From NCBI GenBank assembly GCA_900770165.1, contig CAAGJJ010000043.1, positions 1-44,465 on the forward strand: 44,465 nt of DNA, given 5' to 3'. The notes beneath the pieces were generated by a model. The model was not told where the DNA came from. It worked only from the letters and a program-made list of their open reading frames with translations, and made no database searches. Below are positions 31,018 through 39,952 of the stretch, in pieces; position 1 is the first letter of the stretch; each line of letters starts with the position of its first letter. The translations under genes were made by a program, and so were the position numbers. The stretch comes from Clostridia bacterium (GTDB taxonomy: Bacteria > Bacillota > Clostridia > Oscillospirales > Acutalibacteraceae).

Positions 31018-31599
31018 TTATTTTTTATAATCCTCCCAACCAAATTCACTGTAATGTTTACCGTTTAAATAATTATTTAAAGTATCGCGGTGCATTGGTA
31101 TTAAATTATCAGGTAAATCATTCAAATTAAACCATCTTATTTCTCTGCACCTTTCAGGCTCATTTGCCTTTAAGTCACCTGAAAATTTATTTACTTTAAA
31201 GTAAGTACAGTTATAAATACCTTTATTAGGTATAAAATTACTTCCTAGATATACAAATTCCATATCTTCTTCAGCAACGTCTATGTTTAATTCTTCCTTA
31301 GATTCTCTAATAGCAGCCTGACGCATGGTTTCGCCCTCATCAAGATGTCCACCTGCACCAAGGTCCCACATATTATCCATATATCCGGTATTTTGTCTTA
31401 ACTGTAAAAGGATTTGGCGTTCACCGTTATACTCGCGTTCTATAATCATACTAGCAGTAGCATATACACTAAAACGTCCTTCATTTTTTAGTTCATCTGT
31501 AGGTGCAGAATAACTTGTAATGCTTGCACCTAAAATCATGATAAGACTCATAAAGATACACATAAATAAAGTTTTTGCATGTTTAAAATTTTTTGCCAT
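31018..31599 (-). CDS. Nudix hydrolase with an N-terminal signal peptide
   Basis: A 193-residue protein. The Nudix box G-x5-E-x7-RE-x2-EE is complete: GHLDEGETMRQAAIRESKEEL at residues 84-104. It is preceded by a hydrophobic signal sequence (TLFMCIFMSLIMILGASITS with a likely cleavage after SYSA). The start has GAGGTGG upstream. Nudix enzymes hydrolyse nucleoside diphosphates linked to another moiety and are normally cytosolic, so export is unusual. The domain context (MWDLGAGGHLDEGE, REIRWFNLNDLPD) is close to the IPP-isomerase/MutT-like group. Confidence 0.88.
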   Translation of the reverse strand: MAKNFKHAKTLFMCIFMSLIMILGASITSYSAPTDELKNEGRFSVYATASMIIEREYNGERQILLQLRQNTGYMDNMWDLGAGGHLDEGETMRQAAIRESKEELNIDVAEEDMEFVYLGSNFIPNKGIYNCTYFKVNKFSGDLKANEPERCREIRWFNLNDLPDNLIPMHRDTLNNYLNGKHYSEFGWEDYKK

Positions 31600-31654
31600 A
31601 TTGACCACCTCATTATAAAATTAGAATAAAAACTTTAAATATTTTAGAGAACCC

Positions 31655-31691
31655 AAAAAAGAAGAGTACATTGCCTAAAACAATGCTACTC
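31655..31691 (-). terminator. Second terminator downstream of tRNA-Leu
   Basis: GAGTACATTG pairs with CAATGCTACTC (one bulge), followed on the minus strand by UUCUUUUUU. Confidence 0.6.
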
Positions 31692-31694
31692 CTC

Positions 31695-31725
31695 AAAAAA
31701 GAGAACCAAGTCCCTCATGGTTCCC
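31695..31725 (-). terminator. First terminator downstream of tRNA-Leu
   Basis: GGGAACCA / TGGTTCTC hairpin with six U on the minus strand, directly after the tRNA CCA end. Confidence 0.75.
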
Positions 31726-31730
31726 TAATA

Positions 31731-31817
31731 TGGTGCCGGTGGTGGGACTTGAACCCACACACCCTTGCGGATAACAGATTTTGAGTCTGTCTCGTCTGCC
31801 AATTCCGACACACCGGC
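31731..31817 (-). tRNA. tRNA-Leu (anticodon CAA)
   Basis: 87 bases including the encoded CCA. The acceptor GCCGGTG pairs with CACCGGC; the T-arm is GTGGGTTCAAGTCCCAC; the anticodon loop CTCAAAA lies between CAGA and TCTG, so the anticodon is CAA, reading UUG. A long variable arm (type II tRNA) confirms leucine. Confidence 0.95.
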
Positions 31818-31986
31818 TTATTTATATGTTAATTTTTATACTTATAAAATTATTATAACACTATAAACTAATTAGTAAATGTGATATACTATTAGTGTAG
31901 TTAAAATACATCTTTATTTATTATAACTTTTTATTATTAAAAGTCAAGGATAATTTAATTTTATTCTTTAAAAGGAATTAGTACAT

Positions 31987-32544
31987 ATGAAAAACAATAA
32001 AAAAAGTGCTACTGTTTTATTTGGTTCTCCAAGAAGTGAAGGGTTCACTTCAAAACTGCTATCGTATTTTCTAAAAGAACTAAATGACTATAATATTACA
32101 TTTATTGACTCTTACAAAGAAAATATACACCCATGTATAGACTGTGGTATATGTAAAACAAAAGAATCTTGTAGATTCCATGATTTAGACGACTTTGACT
32201 ATTGCCTTAGAACAACTGATCTTTTAATTATAGCAACACCTATATATAACCTATCGGTGCCAGCGCCATTAAAAGCTATCTTCGATAGAATGCAAAGATA
32301 TTTTTCTGCGCGATTTTATCAAAACAAAAAGCCACCTATTAAAAAAAATAAATATGTTGCACTTTTACTAACATGTGGATCAAATGACAAACGTGGGCCA
32401 GAAATAGTTATCTCTCAAATAGAAATGATTTCTACTATTTTGAACGCAAAATTAATTGGCACAATTATTGCAGATAATACAGACAAAAATACAAACATTC
32501 AAAATTTCATTCCCGAAATTCAGAAAACAGTGAAATTATTGTAG
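31987..32544 (+). CDS. Flavodoxin-fold NAD(P)H-dependent reductase
   Basis: A 185-residue FMN-binding oxidoreductase. ATVLFGSPRSEGFTSKLLSYF is the phosphate-binding loop, LLIIATPIYNLSVPAPLKAIFDRM the central flavodoxin motif. The Cys-rich insert HPCIDCGICKTKESC resembles the iron-sulfur flavoprotein group but could equally be a zinc site. No partner gene is adjacent; it lies alone with an AAAAGGAATT ribosome site. Confidence 0.87.
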   Translation: MKNNKKSATVLFGSPRSEGFTSKLLSYFLKELNDYNITFIDSYKENIHPCIDCGICKTKESCRFHDLDDFDYCLRTTDLLIIATPIYNLSVPAPLKAIFDRMQRYFSARFYQNKKPPIKKNKYVALLLTCGSNDKRGPEIVISQIEMISTILNAKLIGTIIADNTDKNTNIQNFIPEIQKTVKLL

Positions 32545-32573
32545 TATTTAATTACTCTTAATATACTGTAAGA

Positions 32574-32603
32574 TTGATTTTTGTATTGTTTTTATGGTAT
32601 AAT
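32574..32603 (+). promoter_or_regulatory. Promoter of the pseudokinase gene
   Basis: TTGATT (32574-32579), 18 bases, TATAAT (32598-32603), about 45 bases before the ATG. Confidence 0.65.
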
Positions 32604-32647
32604 TTCTAAAGATTACAAACTAAAAATGTGAACACGGAGGAAATCCA

Positions 32648-34279
32648 ATGAAGGAATTTGACAAACTGTGTAAAGGATGTATGCAAAAATTAAACGGCGA
32701 AAACATTTGTCCATTTTGTGGTTTTAATCAAAATGAAAAACAACTATTTCCATATTTAGAAATAGGTACAGTACTAGAACAACGTTATTCTATTGGAAAA
32801 ATAATTGATAGTAATAGCGAAGGTATTGGATATATAGCTTACGATAACGTCTTAAGCGTGCCAGTTTATATAAAGGAATTTTTTCCAAATATTTTGTGTT
32901 ATCGTGGATCTAACAAACGTGATGTCATTATCAAAAGTGGATATGAAAATCAATTCAAGGAATATTTAAATAGCTTTTTAACATATTTAAGAGCAGTTGC
33001 AAGATTGCGCTCTTTACCTGCAATTGTTCCTGTCTATAATATACTTACTGAAAATTCAACAGCATATGCTGTTTATGAATGGGTAGAAGGTATAAAACTT
33101 GTTGACTTTCTTGAAAAAAAAGGCAACCATATTAATTGGGACACTGCTAGAAAATTATTTATGCCTTTATTATCTTCATTAAGTGAGATGAATTCTGTTG
33201 GTATACAACACTTAGGAATATGCCCTGAAAATATGGTAATAACCGATGAAAGTAAGTTAAAACTATTCGGATTTTCAATTCCTGAAGTAAGAAAACAAGG
33301 ATCTCATATTCCACCTACACTTTACGATGGTTTTTCTGCTATAGAACAATATTTGCCAGAATATCAAACAAATGAAGCTACTGATGTCTACGCTTTTGCT
33401 GCAACTCTGTTTTTTTCTCTTACTGGGTCTGCTCCTCAAAAGGCTCTTAAAAGGAAAACAGATGATAGAATATTCATTCCTACAAACTTACTCAAAGAAA
33501 TACCAGAACATGTTATATCTGCCTTAGCAAATGCATTACAAGTATTTCCTATTAATAGAACCCCTACATTTGAACGTCTAAGAGAAGCTCTTTCAGATTC
33601 TCCAACTGTAATTAACAACATAGGAATTTATGAAGATAATGAAAATGATACTATAACTCAAGATATTAATAATCACAAACATAAATCTCATGTAATTACA
33701 GCAGTTATTTCTGGTGTGGCTGCATTTCTTATATTAGTAGCAATAGGTGTATTTTGGTTGCTAGGAAATAATTTTTCGGTTAATAATTCAAGTCAAAGTT
33801 CCAGCGAATTAAATAGTTCTTCCGATTCTCTATCTACTCATTCATCTGCTGCTTCCAGCACATCTAAAATCTCTGTTCCAAATCTAGTTGGGCAAAGCTA
33901 CAAATCAATACAATCTCAACAAAATTTAAATTATCAAGTCTTAGTTTCTTCAGAAGAATATAATGATAATGTTGCAGAAGGTATAATAATATCACAAACT
34001 CCCAAAAGTACAGAACAAATGGAAATCGGCTCAACTGTACTTGTAACAGTTAGCAAAGGATCAAAGACAAGATCATTGCCAATAATTGCTGGTTTACCTA
34101 TAACTGAAGCTTCACAAAAAGTAACCTCAGCAGGTTTAGTTCCTACTCAAAAGCAAGAGTACAGTAAAACTGTATCGGAAGGAACAGTAATAGGATATGA
34201 AGGGCATAAACCTGGAGATTTAGTTGAAAGTGGAAATGAAGTCGTAATAATTGTTAGCAAAGGAAAAGAACCACAATAA
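32648..34279 (+). CDS. PASTA-domain Ser/Thr kinase-like protein, probably a pseudokinase
   Basis: A 543-residue membrane protein. Order: zinc ribbon (Cys8, Cys11, Cys21, Cys24), kinase-like domain (about 45-310), membrane helix (about 355-378), Ser-rich linker, two PASTA domains (about 409-475 and 478-540). The ATP-binding Lys is kept (VYIKEFFP, Lys76), but the catalytic loop HRDxKPEN reads HLGICPEN (188-195) and the DFG region reads GFS (208-210), so both catalytic Asp are replaced. Family knowledge: PASTA kinases sense peptidoglycan fragments. This one probably binds ligand and partners without phosphorylating. AACACGGAGG precedes the ATG. Confidence 0.88.
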   Translation: MKEFDKLCKGCMQKLNGENICPFCGFNQNEKQLFPYLEIGTVLEQRYSIGKIIDSNSEGIGYIAYDNVLSVPVYIKEFFPNILCYRGSNKRDVIIKSGYENQFKEYLNSFLTYLRAVARLRSLPAIVPVYNILTENSTAYAVYEWVEGIKLVDFLEKKGNHINWDTARKLFMPLLSSLSEMNSVGIQHLGICPENMVITDESKLKLFGFSIPEVRKQGSHIPPTLYDGFSAIEQYLPEYQTNEATDVYAFAATLFFSLTGSAPQKALKRKTDDRIFIPTNLLKEIPEHVISALANALQVFPINRTPTFERLREALSDSPTVINNIGIYEDNENDTITQDINNHKHKSHVITAVISGVAAFLILVAIGVFWLLGNNFSVNNSSQSSSELNSSSDSLSTHSSAASSTSKISVPNLVGQSYKSIQSQQNLNYQVLVSSEEYNDNVAEGIIISQTPKSTEQMEIGSTVLVTVSKGSKTRSLPIIAGLPITEASQKVTSAGLVPTQKQEYSKTVSEGTVIGYEGHKPGDLVESGNEVVIIVSKGKEPQ

Positions 34280-34303
34280 ACTAATTAATTTGTATAAATA
34301 TAT

Positions 34304-34335
34304 ACAGCCTTTAGCTAAAGCTAAAGGCTGTTCAT
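34304..34335. terminator. Terminator between pseudokinase and XRE regulator
   Basis: ACAGCCTTTAGC, loop TAAA, GCTAAAGGCTGT (34304-34331). The U-tracts are weak on both sides, but the convergent setting supports it. Confidence 0.7.
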
Positions 34336-34349
34336 ATTAGTTTATAATT

Positions 34350-35051
34350 CTATTTATTATTTTTTATTCCCATCCTAAGTTCTGAACTCTGAATTAGATT
34401 ATAAAGCGCCGATGCATTTAATGCATAATCTTCTGAAATTATTTCTGGAGTAATACTAATTTTATTCTCATTTCTTATACCATTCAGGTTAAAAACACTA
34501 TTGCCTGAACACACACAAGATGCATTTGCTTCTGCTATATTCATTGCTGCAGAAGACATTCCCTTATAAACCGGCTCTGGTACGGCAAAAAGCCCCTGTG
34601 GATTTTTTGTGTTATTCGAATAAACAATTCTAAACATTTTATAAATAGAAAGCATTAAATATGCTGAAACTTCCGATATAAGATTTTTACTTCCTATTTT
34701 CTGGAGTAAGTCGAAAACAATAGTAAGAGAATTTGTAATAAGCTTTTTATTTAAGGTAGGAAGCAAACTTCCTTTGTATTCATTATCTTTCCCCTTTGAA
34801 CTGTTTTCAGGTATATCTTCAACCGTTAGTGTAGTTCCATTTCTATCGGGAGTTCTGCCCAACATATAGTCACATGAAACATCATAATAATCAGCACATC
34901 TAACAACAAAATCTAATCCACATTCTCTTATACCCTTTTCATAATGCGACAAAAGTGCCTGAGATATTTGCAAATCAGAGGCAGCCTGTTTTTGGCTTAA
35001 TCCTCTTTCTTTTCTAAGTAATGTTATAATTCTGGGAAAATCTTTATTCAT
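34350..35051 (-). CDS. XRE-family transcriptional regulator
   Basis: A 233-residue protein. The N-terminal HTH is clear: LLRKERGLSQKQAASDLQIS then QALLSHYEKGIRECGLDFVV, followed by ADYYDVSCDYMLGRT, standard for XRE/Cro-type regulators. The C-terminal 150 residues are helical and not recognised. It is divergent from the histidine phosphatase gene. Its target is unknown. Confidence 0.88.
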   Translation of the reverse strand: MNKDFPRIITLLRKERGLSQKQAASDLQISQALLSHYEKGIRECGLDFVVRCADYYDVSCDYMLGRTPDRNGTTLTVEDIPENSSKGKDNEYKGSLLPTLNKKLITNSLTIVFDLLQKIGSKNLISEVSAYLMLSIYKMFRIVYSNNTKNPQGLFAVPEPVYKGMSSAAMNIAEANASCVCSGNSVFNLNGIRNENKISITPEIISEDYALNASALYNLIQSSELRMGIKNNK

Positions 35052-35167
35052 ATATTAACCCCCCGTAAAAACATAAAAATATACTACAAGGAATATTGTA
35101 TAATATTTAAAACTTCTTGTAAAGGTTTTATATTTCGACAAATAAACAAATTTAAGGAGCAGTAATT

Positions 35168-35857
35168 ATGAAATCCTACCAAATACACTTAATAAGACAC
35201 GGTGAAACAGACGCCAACTTTAAAGGACAATATATTGGAGTAACCGACATTCCATTGTCAGAAGATGGCCTAAAAAGCTTAAAAGAGTTAGACAACAAGT
35301 ACAAATATCCAGGTGCAGCAGTGTTTTTCACCAGTCCTTTAAAACGTTGTGTTCAAACTATAAATACTCTTTATCCATCTATTACCCCAACAATAATAGA
35401 TGAATTAAAAGAATGTAACTTTGGTGATTGGGAAGGGAAAACAGCTAAACAGCTAGAAAACAACCTTAACTTTAAAAATTGGTTAAATAACTCTCAAAAT
35501 ATATCTCCACCAAACGGAGAAAGTGGTATAGTTTTCGCTCATAGAGTATGCAGTGCATTCGAGAAATTAGTTATGAATTTAATGAAATCAGGAACAACTC
35601 AGGCTGTAGTAGTAACACATGGTGGAGTAATAACTACCTTACTCGCTGCATATGGAATACCCAGAGCTAACCCATTTGACTGGATAGTAGAACCTGGACA
35701 TGGATATTCAATAAGAATTACACCTGGTTTATGGATGCGAGATATGGTATGTGAGGTCTATTCTAAAATTCCTTTTGACTTTAAAGATGAAAATAACTCA
35801 GAACAAATTCTAAACATAGCTAGAGAAGCTGCCAATAGAGCTTATGGTGATAAATAA
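35168..35857 (+). CDS. Histidine phosphatase family protein
   Basis: A 229-residue phosphatase of the phosphoglycerate-mutase fold. The catalytic IHLIRHGETDAN is at residues 6-17, FTSPLKRCVQTI supplies the second Arg, CNFGDWEGKTAKQL the Glu, and VVVTHGGVITTLLAA the second His. Such enzymes include alpha-ribazole phosphatase and broad phosphatases; no cobalamin genes are nearby, so I leave the substrate open. GGAGC precedes the ATG. Confidence 0.88.
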   Translation: MKSYQIHLIRHGETDANFKGQYIGVTDIPLSEDGLKSLKELDNKYKYPGAAVFFTSPLKRCVQTINTLYPSITPTIIDELKECNFGDWEGKTAKQLENNLNFKNWLNNSQNISPPNGESGIVFAHRVCSAFEKLVMNLMKSGTTQAVVVTHGGVITTLLAAYGIPRANPFDWIVEPGHGYSIRITPGLWMRDMVCEVYSKIPFDFKDENNSEQILNIAREAANRAYGDK

Positions 35858-35910
35858 AAAGGAAATTCATATATCTAATTATATCTACTAAATAATTGGA
35901 GGATATAATT

Positions 35911-36981
35911 ATGAATAACTATAATGTAACACTTATCGAGGGAGATGGAATAGGTCCAGAAATTATATATGAAACCAAAAAAGTTCTTAACAAAGTATCA
36001 GAAAAATATAAATTTCATATCACATACGACAATGCAGATTTAGGTGGAATAGCTATTGAAAATTTTGGTGTTCCACTTCCAAAAGAAACAATTAAAAAGT
36101 GTAAAAATTCAGATTCGATACTATTAGGAGCAGTTGGTGGACCCAAGTGGGATAACTTACAAGAAAATTCGCGCCCTGAAGCAGGATTACTAGGAATAAG
36201 AAAAGAATTAGAGTTATTTGCCAATTTAAGACCTATAACTATTTTTGATGCATTAATTTCTGTATCACCAATAAAAAAAGATATTATAGATTCATCTGTA
36301 AATATAATGATAGTTAGAGAATTAACCGGAGGTATATACTTTGGGAAGCATAATACAAAGGTTAATGAAAAGGAAACTATAGCTTTAGACACTGAAATTT
36401 ATTCTTCACATGAAATTGAACGAATAGCAAAATTAGCATTCGACATGGCGATGAAAAGAAATAAAAAATTATGTAGTGTAGACAAAGCAAATGTTCTAGC
36501 TTCCTCTAGATTATGGAGAAAAGTAGTCAATAATGTTTCTAAAAAATATCCTGAAGTAGAGCTAAAACATTTATACATAGACAATTGTGCAATGCAGTTA
36601 ATAAAAAATCCTAAACAATTCGATGTTATACTTACATCAAATATGTTTGGAGATATATTATCTGATGAAGCTTCTATGATAAGTGGTTCAATAGGAATGT
36701 TAGCATCTGCTAGTTTAGGGAAAGCAAAACTTGGATTATACGAGCCTATACACGGTTCTGCTCCAGATATTGCTGGATGTAATATTGCTAATCCATTAGC
36801 AAGCATATTATCCGCTTCAATGATGTTAAAATTTTCACTTAATGAATTAAATGCATCAAAAAATATTGAAAGTGCGATAAACAAAGCATTAAAGGAATAC
36901 CGCACAGCTGATATATTCGTCGATGGTACTAAAAAAGTTTCATGTTCTGAAATGGGCTCAATTATATGTAACTTAATATAA
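35911..36981 (+). CDS. leuB: 3-Isopropylmalate dehydrogenase
   Basis: A 356-residue enzyme of leucine synthesis. YNVTLIEGDGIGPEIIYETK opens it; GAVGGPKWDN, RPEAGLLGIRKELELFANLRP (LeuB signature), RELTGGIYFGK, the Lys/Tyr-containing VDKANVL, DNCAMQLI and MFGDILSDEASMI follow, then LYEPIHGSAPDIAGCNIANP, which includes the NAD-binding site. Start at ATG 35911 after TTGGAGGA. No other leu gene is adjacent, which is unusual; leuACD may be elsewhere. Confidence 0.92.
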   Translation: MNNYNVTLIEGDGIGPEIIYETKKVLNKVSEKYKFHITYDNADLGGIAIENFGVPLPKETIKKCKNSDSILLGAVGGPKWDNLQENSRPEAGLLGIRKELELFANLRPITIFDALISVSPIKKDIIDSSVNIMIVRELTGGIYFGKHNTKVNEKETIALDTEIYSSHEIERIAKLAFDMAMKRNKKLCSVDKANVLASSRLWRKVVNNVSKKYPEVELKHLYIDNCAMQLIKNPKQFDVILTSNMFGDILSDEASMISGSIGMLASASLGKAKLGLYEPIHGSAPDIAGCNIANPLASILSASMMLKFSLNELNASKNIESAINKALKEYRTADIFVDGTKKVSCSEMGSIICNLI

Positions 36982-37160
36982 CTATTTTTAATATAATATA
37001 TTATCATTTAGTTATGTTAAGTTAGATCCACAAAATATATTTATGCCATTTTAATTAATATAACTTAGGTATTCATTAAGTAAAAAATGCAAATATTTAA
37101 CAATAAATATTTTTTATATATTCAAAAATACCTTGTGTAAAAAATTGTCTGCCAATAATA

Positions 37161-37198
37161 AAAGATTTGCAGCTAATGGTTGTAAATCTTTAATTTTA
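37161..37198 (+). terminator. Likely terminator downstream of leuB
   Basis: AAAGATTTGCA (37161-37171) pairs with TGTAAATCTTT (37181-37191, one wobble), followed by TAATTTTATTT. It lies in the spacer between leuB and typA. Confidence 0.5.
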
Positions 37199-37206
37199 TT
37201 TATATA

Positions 37207-37235
37207 TGGTAAAATATAATAAGTTTTGTTATAAT
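37207..37235 (+). promoter_or_regulatory. Promoter of typA
   Basis: TGGTAA (37207-37212), 17 bases, TATAAT (37230-37235). The -35 is poor, the -10 perfect. Confidence 0.5.
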
Positions 37236-37272
37236 AAAATAGTTATGTATTTTTAGAAAAAGAGGGAAAACG

Positions 37273-39090
37273 ATGGGTACAAGAAAAGAAATTAGAAATA
37301 TAGCAATTATTGCTCATGTTGATCACGGTAAAACAACATTAGTTGACCAACTACTTAAACAAAGTGGCATCTTCAGAGAAAATGAAGATGTTGCTGAAAG
37401 AGTTATGGATTCAGGTGACCTTGAAAGAGAAAGAGGCATAACCATACTTTCAAAAAACACTGCCGTAATGTATAAGGATACTAAAATCAACATAGTAGAC
37501 ACTCCTGGTCATGCCGACTTTGGCGGCGAAGTAGAAAGAATACTTATGATGGTAGATGGGGTTCTTCTTCTAGTAGATGCTTTCGAAGGTTGCATGCCAC
37601 AAACAAGGTTTGTTCTAAAAAAAGCTTTAGGTTTAAAGAAAAAAACCGTAGTTGTAGTTAACAAAATTGACAGACCCGGTGCAAGACCAGTTGAAGTAAT
37701 TGATGAAGTATTAGATTTATTTATAGAATTAGGCGCAGATGATGATCAACTTGAATTTCCTGTTGTTTATGCATCTGGAAAAAACGGGTACGCCTCACTA
37801 AATTATAATACCCCAGGAACAGACATGTTGCCTTTATTAGAGACTATTATAAATGAAATACCTGCACCACAAGGTGATATTAATGGTCCATTACAAGTCC
37901 TTTTTTCTAACATCGATTACGATGAATACGTTGGACGTATTGGTATTGGAAGGGTAGAAAGAGGAACACTTAAAAGTGGACAAAACGTTGTGTTATGCTC
38001 AAGAGATGGAAGTACAAAAAATGTTAAGATATCTAAACTATATCAATTTGAAGGCCTAAAGCGTGTAGAAACTTCTTCAGCTGCACTTGGTGACATAATT
38101 GCTGTTTCTGGAATAACAGATTTAAATATAGGAGAAACTATATGCTCACCAGACAAAATTGAACCATTGCCATTTATTAAAATAGATGAACCTACTGTCT
38201 CTATGTTATTTATGGTTAATAATAGCCCATTTGCTGGAAGAGAAGGTAAATATGTAACTTCAAGAAATATAAGAGACAGACTATTTAAAGAAGTGGAAAC
38301 TAATGTTGCTATGAGAGTAGAAGAAACTGATTCTGCTGACACATTCAGAGTCTCTGGACGAGGTGAACTACATTTATCTATATTAATAGAAACAATGAGG
38401 CGACAAAATTATGAATTTCAAGTATCACGTCCAAAAGTAATTATGAAAAACATAAATGGTAAAAAATATGAGCCTATCGAACTTTTAATGATAGAGGTAC
38501 CAGAAAATTATGTCGGCGCTGTTATGGAGAAACTTGGTGGTAGAAAGGCTGAACTCATAAATATGGGAACTCGTGAAACCGGCGTTACTCATTTAGAGTT
38601 TAAAATTCCTGCACGAGGCCTTATGGGATATAGATCGGAATTTTTATCAGACACAAACGGAAATGGTATTATGAGCCATGTATTCGACAGTTATGAACCT
38701 TTCAAAGGTGATATCATACAACGTCCACAAGGTTCACTAATTGCACACGAAACTGGTGAATCAACAGGATATGGACTATTTGCCGCTCAAGACCGTGGCA
38801 GACTATTTATTGGTCCAGGTGTACCTGTATATGAAGGCATGGTTGTAGGAATGAGTCCAAAATCAGATGATATTGTTGTTAATGTATGCAAAAAGAAACA
38901 TGTTACAAATACAAGGGCTTCTGGCTCTGATGATGCTTTAAAATTAGTTCCACATTCAGTTTTAAGTCTAGAACAATCTTTGGAATTTATTACAGACGAT
39001 GAACTAGTTGAAGTTACACCTAAAAATATAAGAATACGTAAACTTATACTTTCAAAGGAACAGAGATTAAAAAAGGCAAACAGAAAATAA
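37273..39090 (+). CDS. typA: Ribosome-associated GTPase TypA/BipA
   Basis: A 605-residue translational GTPase. G1 AHVDHGKTTL, G2 ERERGITIL, G3 DTPGHADFGGE, G4 NKID and the BipA-specific C-terminus (GLMGYRSEFLSDTNGNGIMSH, VGMSPKSDDIVVNVCKKKH) are present. It assists 50S subunit assembly at low temperature and stress adaptation. AGAGGGAAAACG precedes the ATG. The exonuclease gene follows 2 bases after its stop, so they form an operon. Confidence 0.97.
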   Translation: MGTRKEIRNIAIIAHVDHGKTTLVDQLLKQSGIFRENEDVAERVMDSGDLERERGITILSKNTAVMYKDTKINIVDTPGHADFGGEVERILMMVDGVLLLVDAFEGCMPQTRFVLKKALGLKKKTVVVVNKIDRPGARPVEVIDEVLDLFIELGADDDQLEFPVVYASGKNGYASLNYNTPGTDMLPLLETIINEIPAPQGDINGPLQVLFSNIDYDEYVGRIGIGRVERGTLKSGQNVVLCSRDGSTKNVKISKLYQFEGLKRVETSSAALGDIIAVSGITDLNIGETICSPDKIEPLPFIKIDEPTVSMLFMVNNSPFAGREGKYVTSRNIRDRLFKEVETNVAMRVEETDSADTFRVSGRGELHLSILIETMRRQNYEFQVSRPKVIMKNINGKKYEPIELLMIEVPENYVGAVMEKLGGRKAELINMGTRETGVTHLEFKIPARGLMGYRSEFLSDTNGNGIMSHVFDSYEPFKGDIIQRPQGSLIAHETGESTGYGLFAAQDRGRLFIGPGVPVYEGMVVGMSPKSDDIVVNVCKKKHVTNTRASGSDDALKLVPHSVLSLEQSLEFITDDELVEVTPKNIRIRKLILSKEQRLKKANRK

Positions 39091-39092
39091 TT

Positions 39093-39920
39093 ATGAAATA
39101 TGTAATTCTTGACCTTGAATTTAATGGCACATACAACCGAAAACTTAAAAATTTCATAAATGAAATAATAGAATTTGGAGCAGTTAAATTTGATGAAAGC
39201 TTAAATATAATAGATAAATTTTCTATGCTGGTAAAACCAGTAATAGGTAAAAAAATTAGTTCTAGAGTTAAGGAACTAACAAATATAAGTTCACTAGAAT
39301 TGTCTGAAGGACACAATTTTGAATATGTATTAAAAGATTTTGAAAACTTTATGGATTCATGTATATTAGGTACATGGGGAATAACCGATATACAGGTTTT
39401 AATGCAGAACTATGAGTATTATAATGGAACCGTAAGGATACCTTTTATTACGAGTTTTATAGATTTGCAAAAATATTGTCAAGAAACTCTTGAATACAGT
39501 GAAACTCAACAACTAGGGCTAACAACTGCGGCTAACATTTTAAACATCAACGCAACGTCTGTTGAACATCATAGAGCTTTAGACGACAGTATTTTAACAT
39601 TTAACTGTTTCAAAAAACTTTACAATAGTAATAAAATTTTGAATTATATAGAAAATAGTAACTGTAACGAGTTTTTTGAAAAATTAAATTTTAAGGTTAG
39701 TTACTTAAAAAGTGTTAATCACCCTCTAGTAGATAAGAGTGCCACATTATTTAAATGCACCAAATGTAATAGCACTGCAAAGAAAACAACTAGATGGAAA
39801 CAAACTGGTAATAACCTTTCAGCAAAATTTAAATGTCCAAATTGTTGTTATGAATTTACCGGAAAACTACAGCTTAAACTTACTTATGATGGTCTTATTA
39901 TTAAAAAACGTATAGTATAA
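39093..39920 (+). CDS. DEDDh 3'-5' exonuclease with C-terminal zinc ribbon
   Basis: A 275-residue nuclease. DLEFNGTYNRK (Exo I, D-x-E), GTWGITDIQVLMQNYEYY (Exo II region) and VEHHRALDDSILTF (Exo III, H-x4-D) form the RNase T/DNA polymerase epsilon-type site. A C-terminal zinc ribbon, FKCTKCNSTAKKTTRW with FKCPNCCYEFTG, is added. It could trim RNA or DNA; the coupling with typA points to RNA metabolism (inference). The sequence between the typA stop and this ATG is only 2 bases. Confidence 0.88.
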   Translation: MKYVILDLEFNGTYNRKLKNFINEIIEFGAVKFDESLNIIDKFSMLVKPVIGKKISSRVKELTNISSLELSEGHNFEYVLKDFENFMDSCILGTWGITDIQVLMQNYEYYNGTVRIPFITSFIDLQKYCQETLEYSETQQLGLTTAANILNINATSVEHHRALDDSILTFNCFKKLYNSNKILNYIENSNCNEFFEKLNFKVSYLKSVNHPLVDKSATLFKCTKCNSTAKKTTRWKQTGNNLSAKFKCPNCCYEFTGKLQLKLTYDGLIIKKRIV

Positions 39921-39952
39921 TTCCCGAAAACTGATTAATTTAGGAGCAAATT

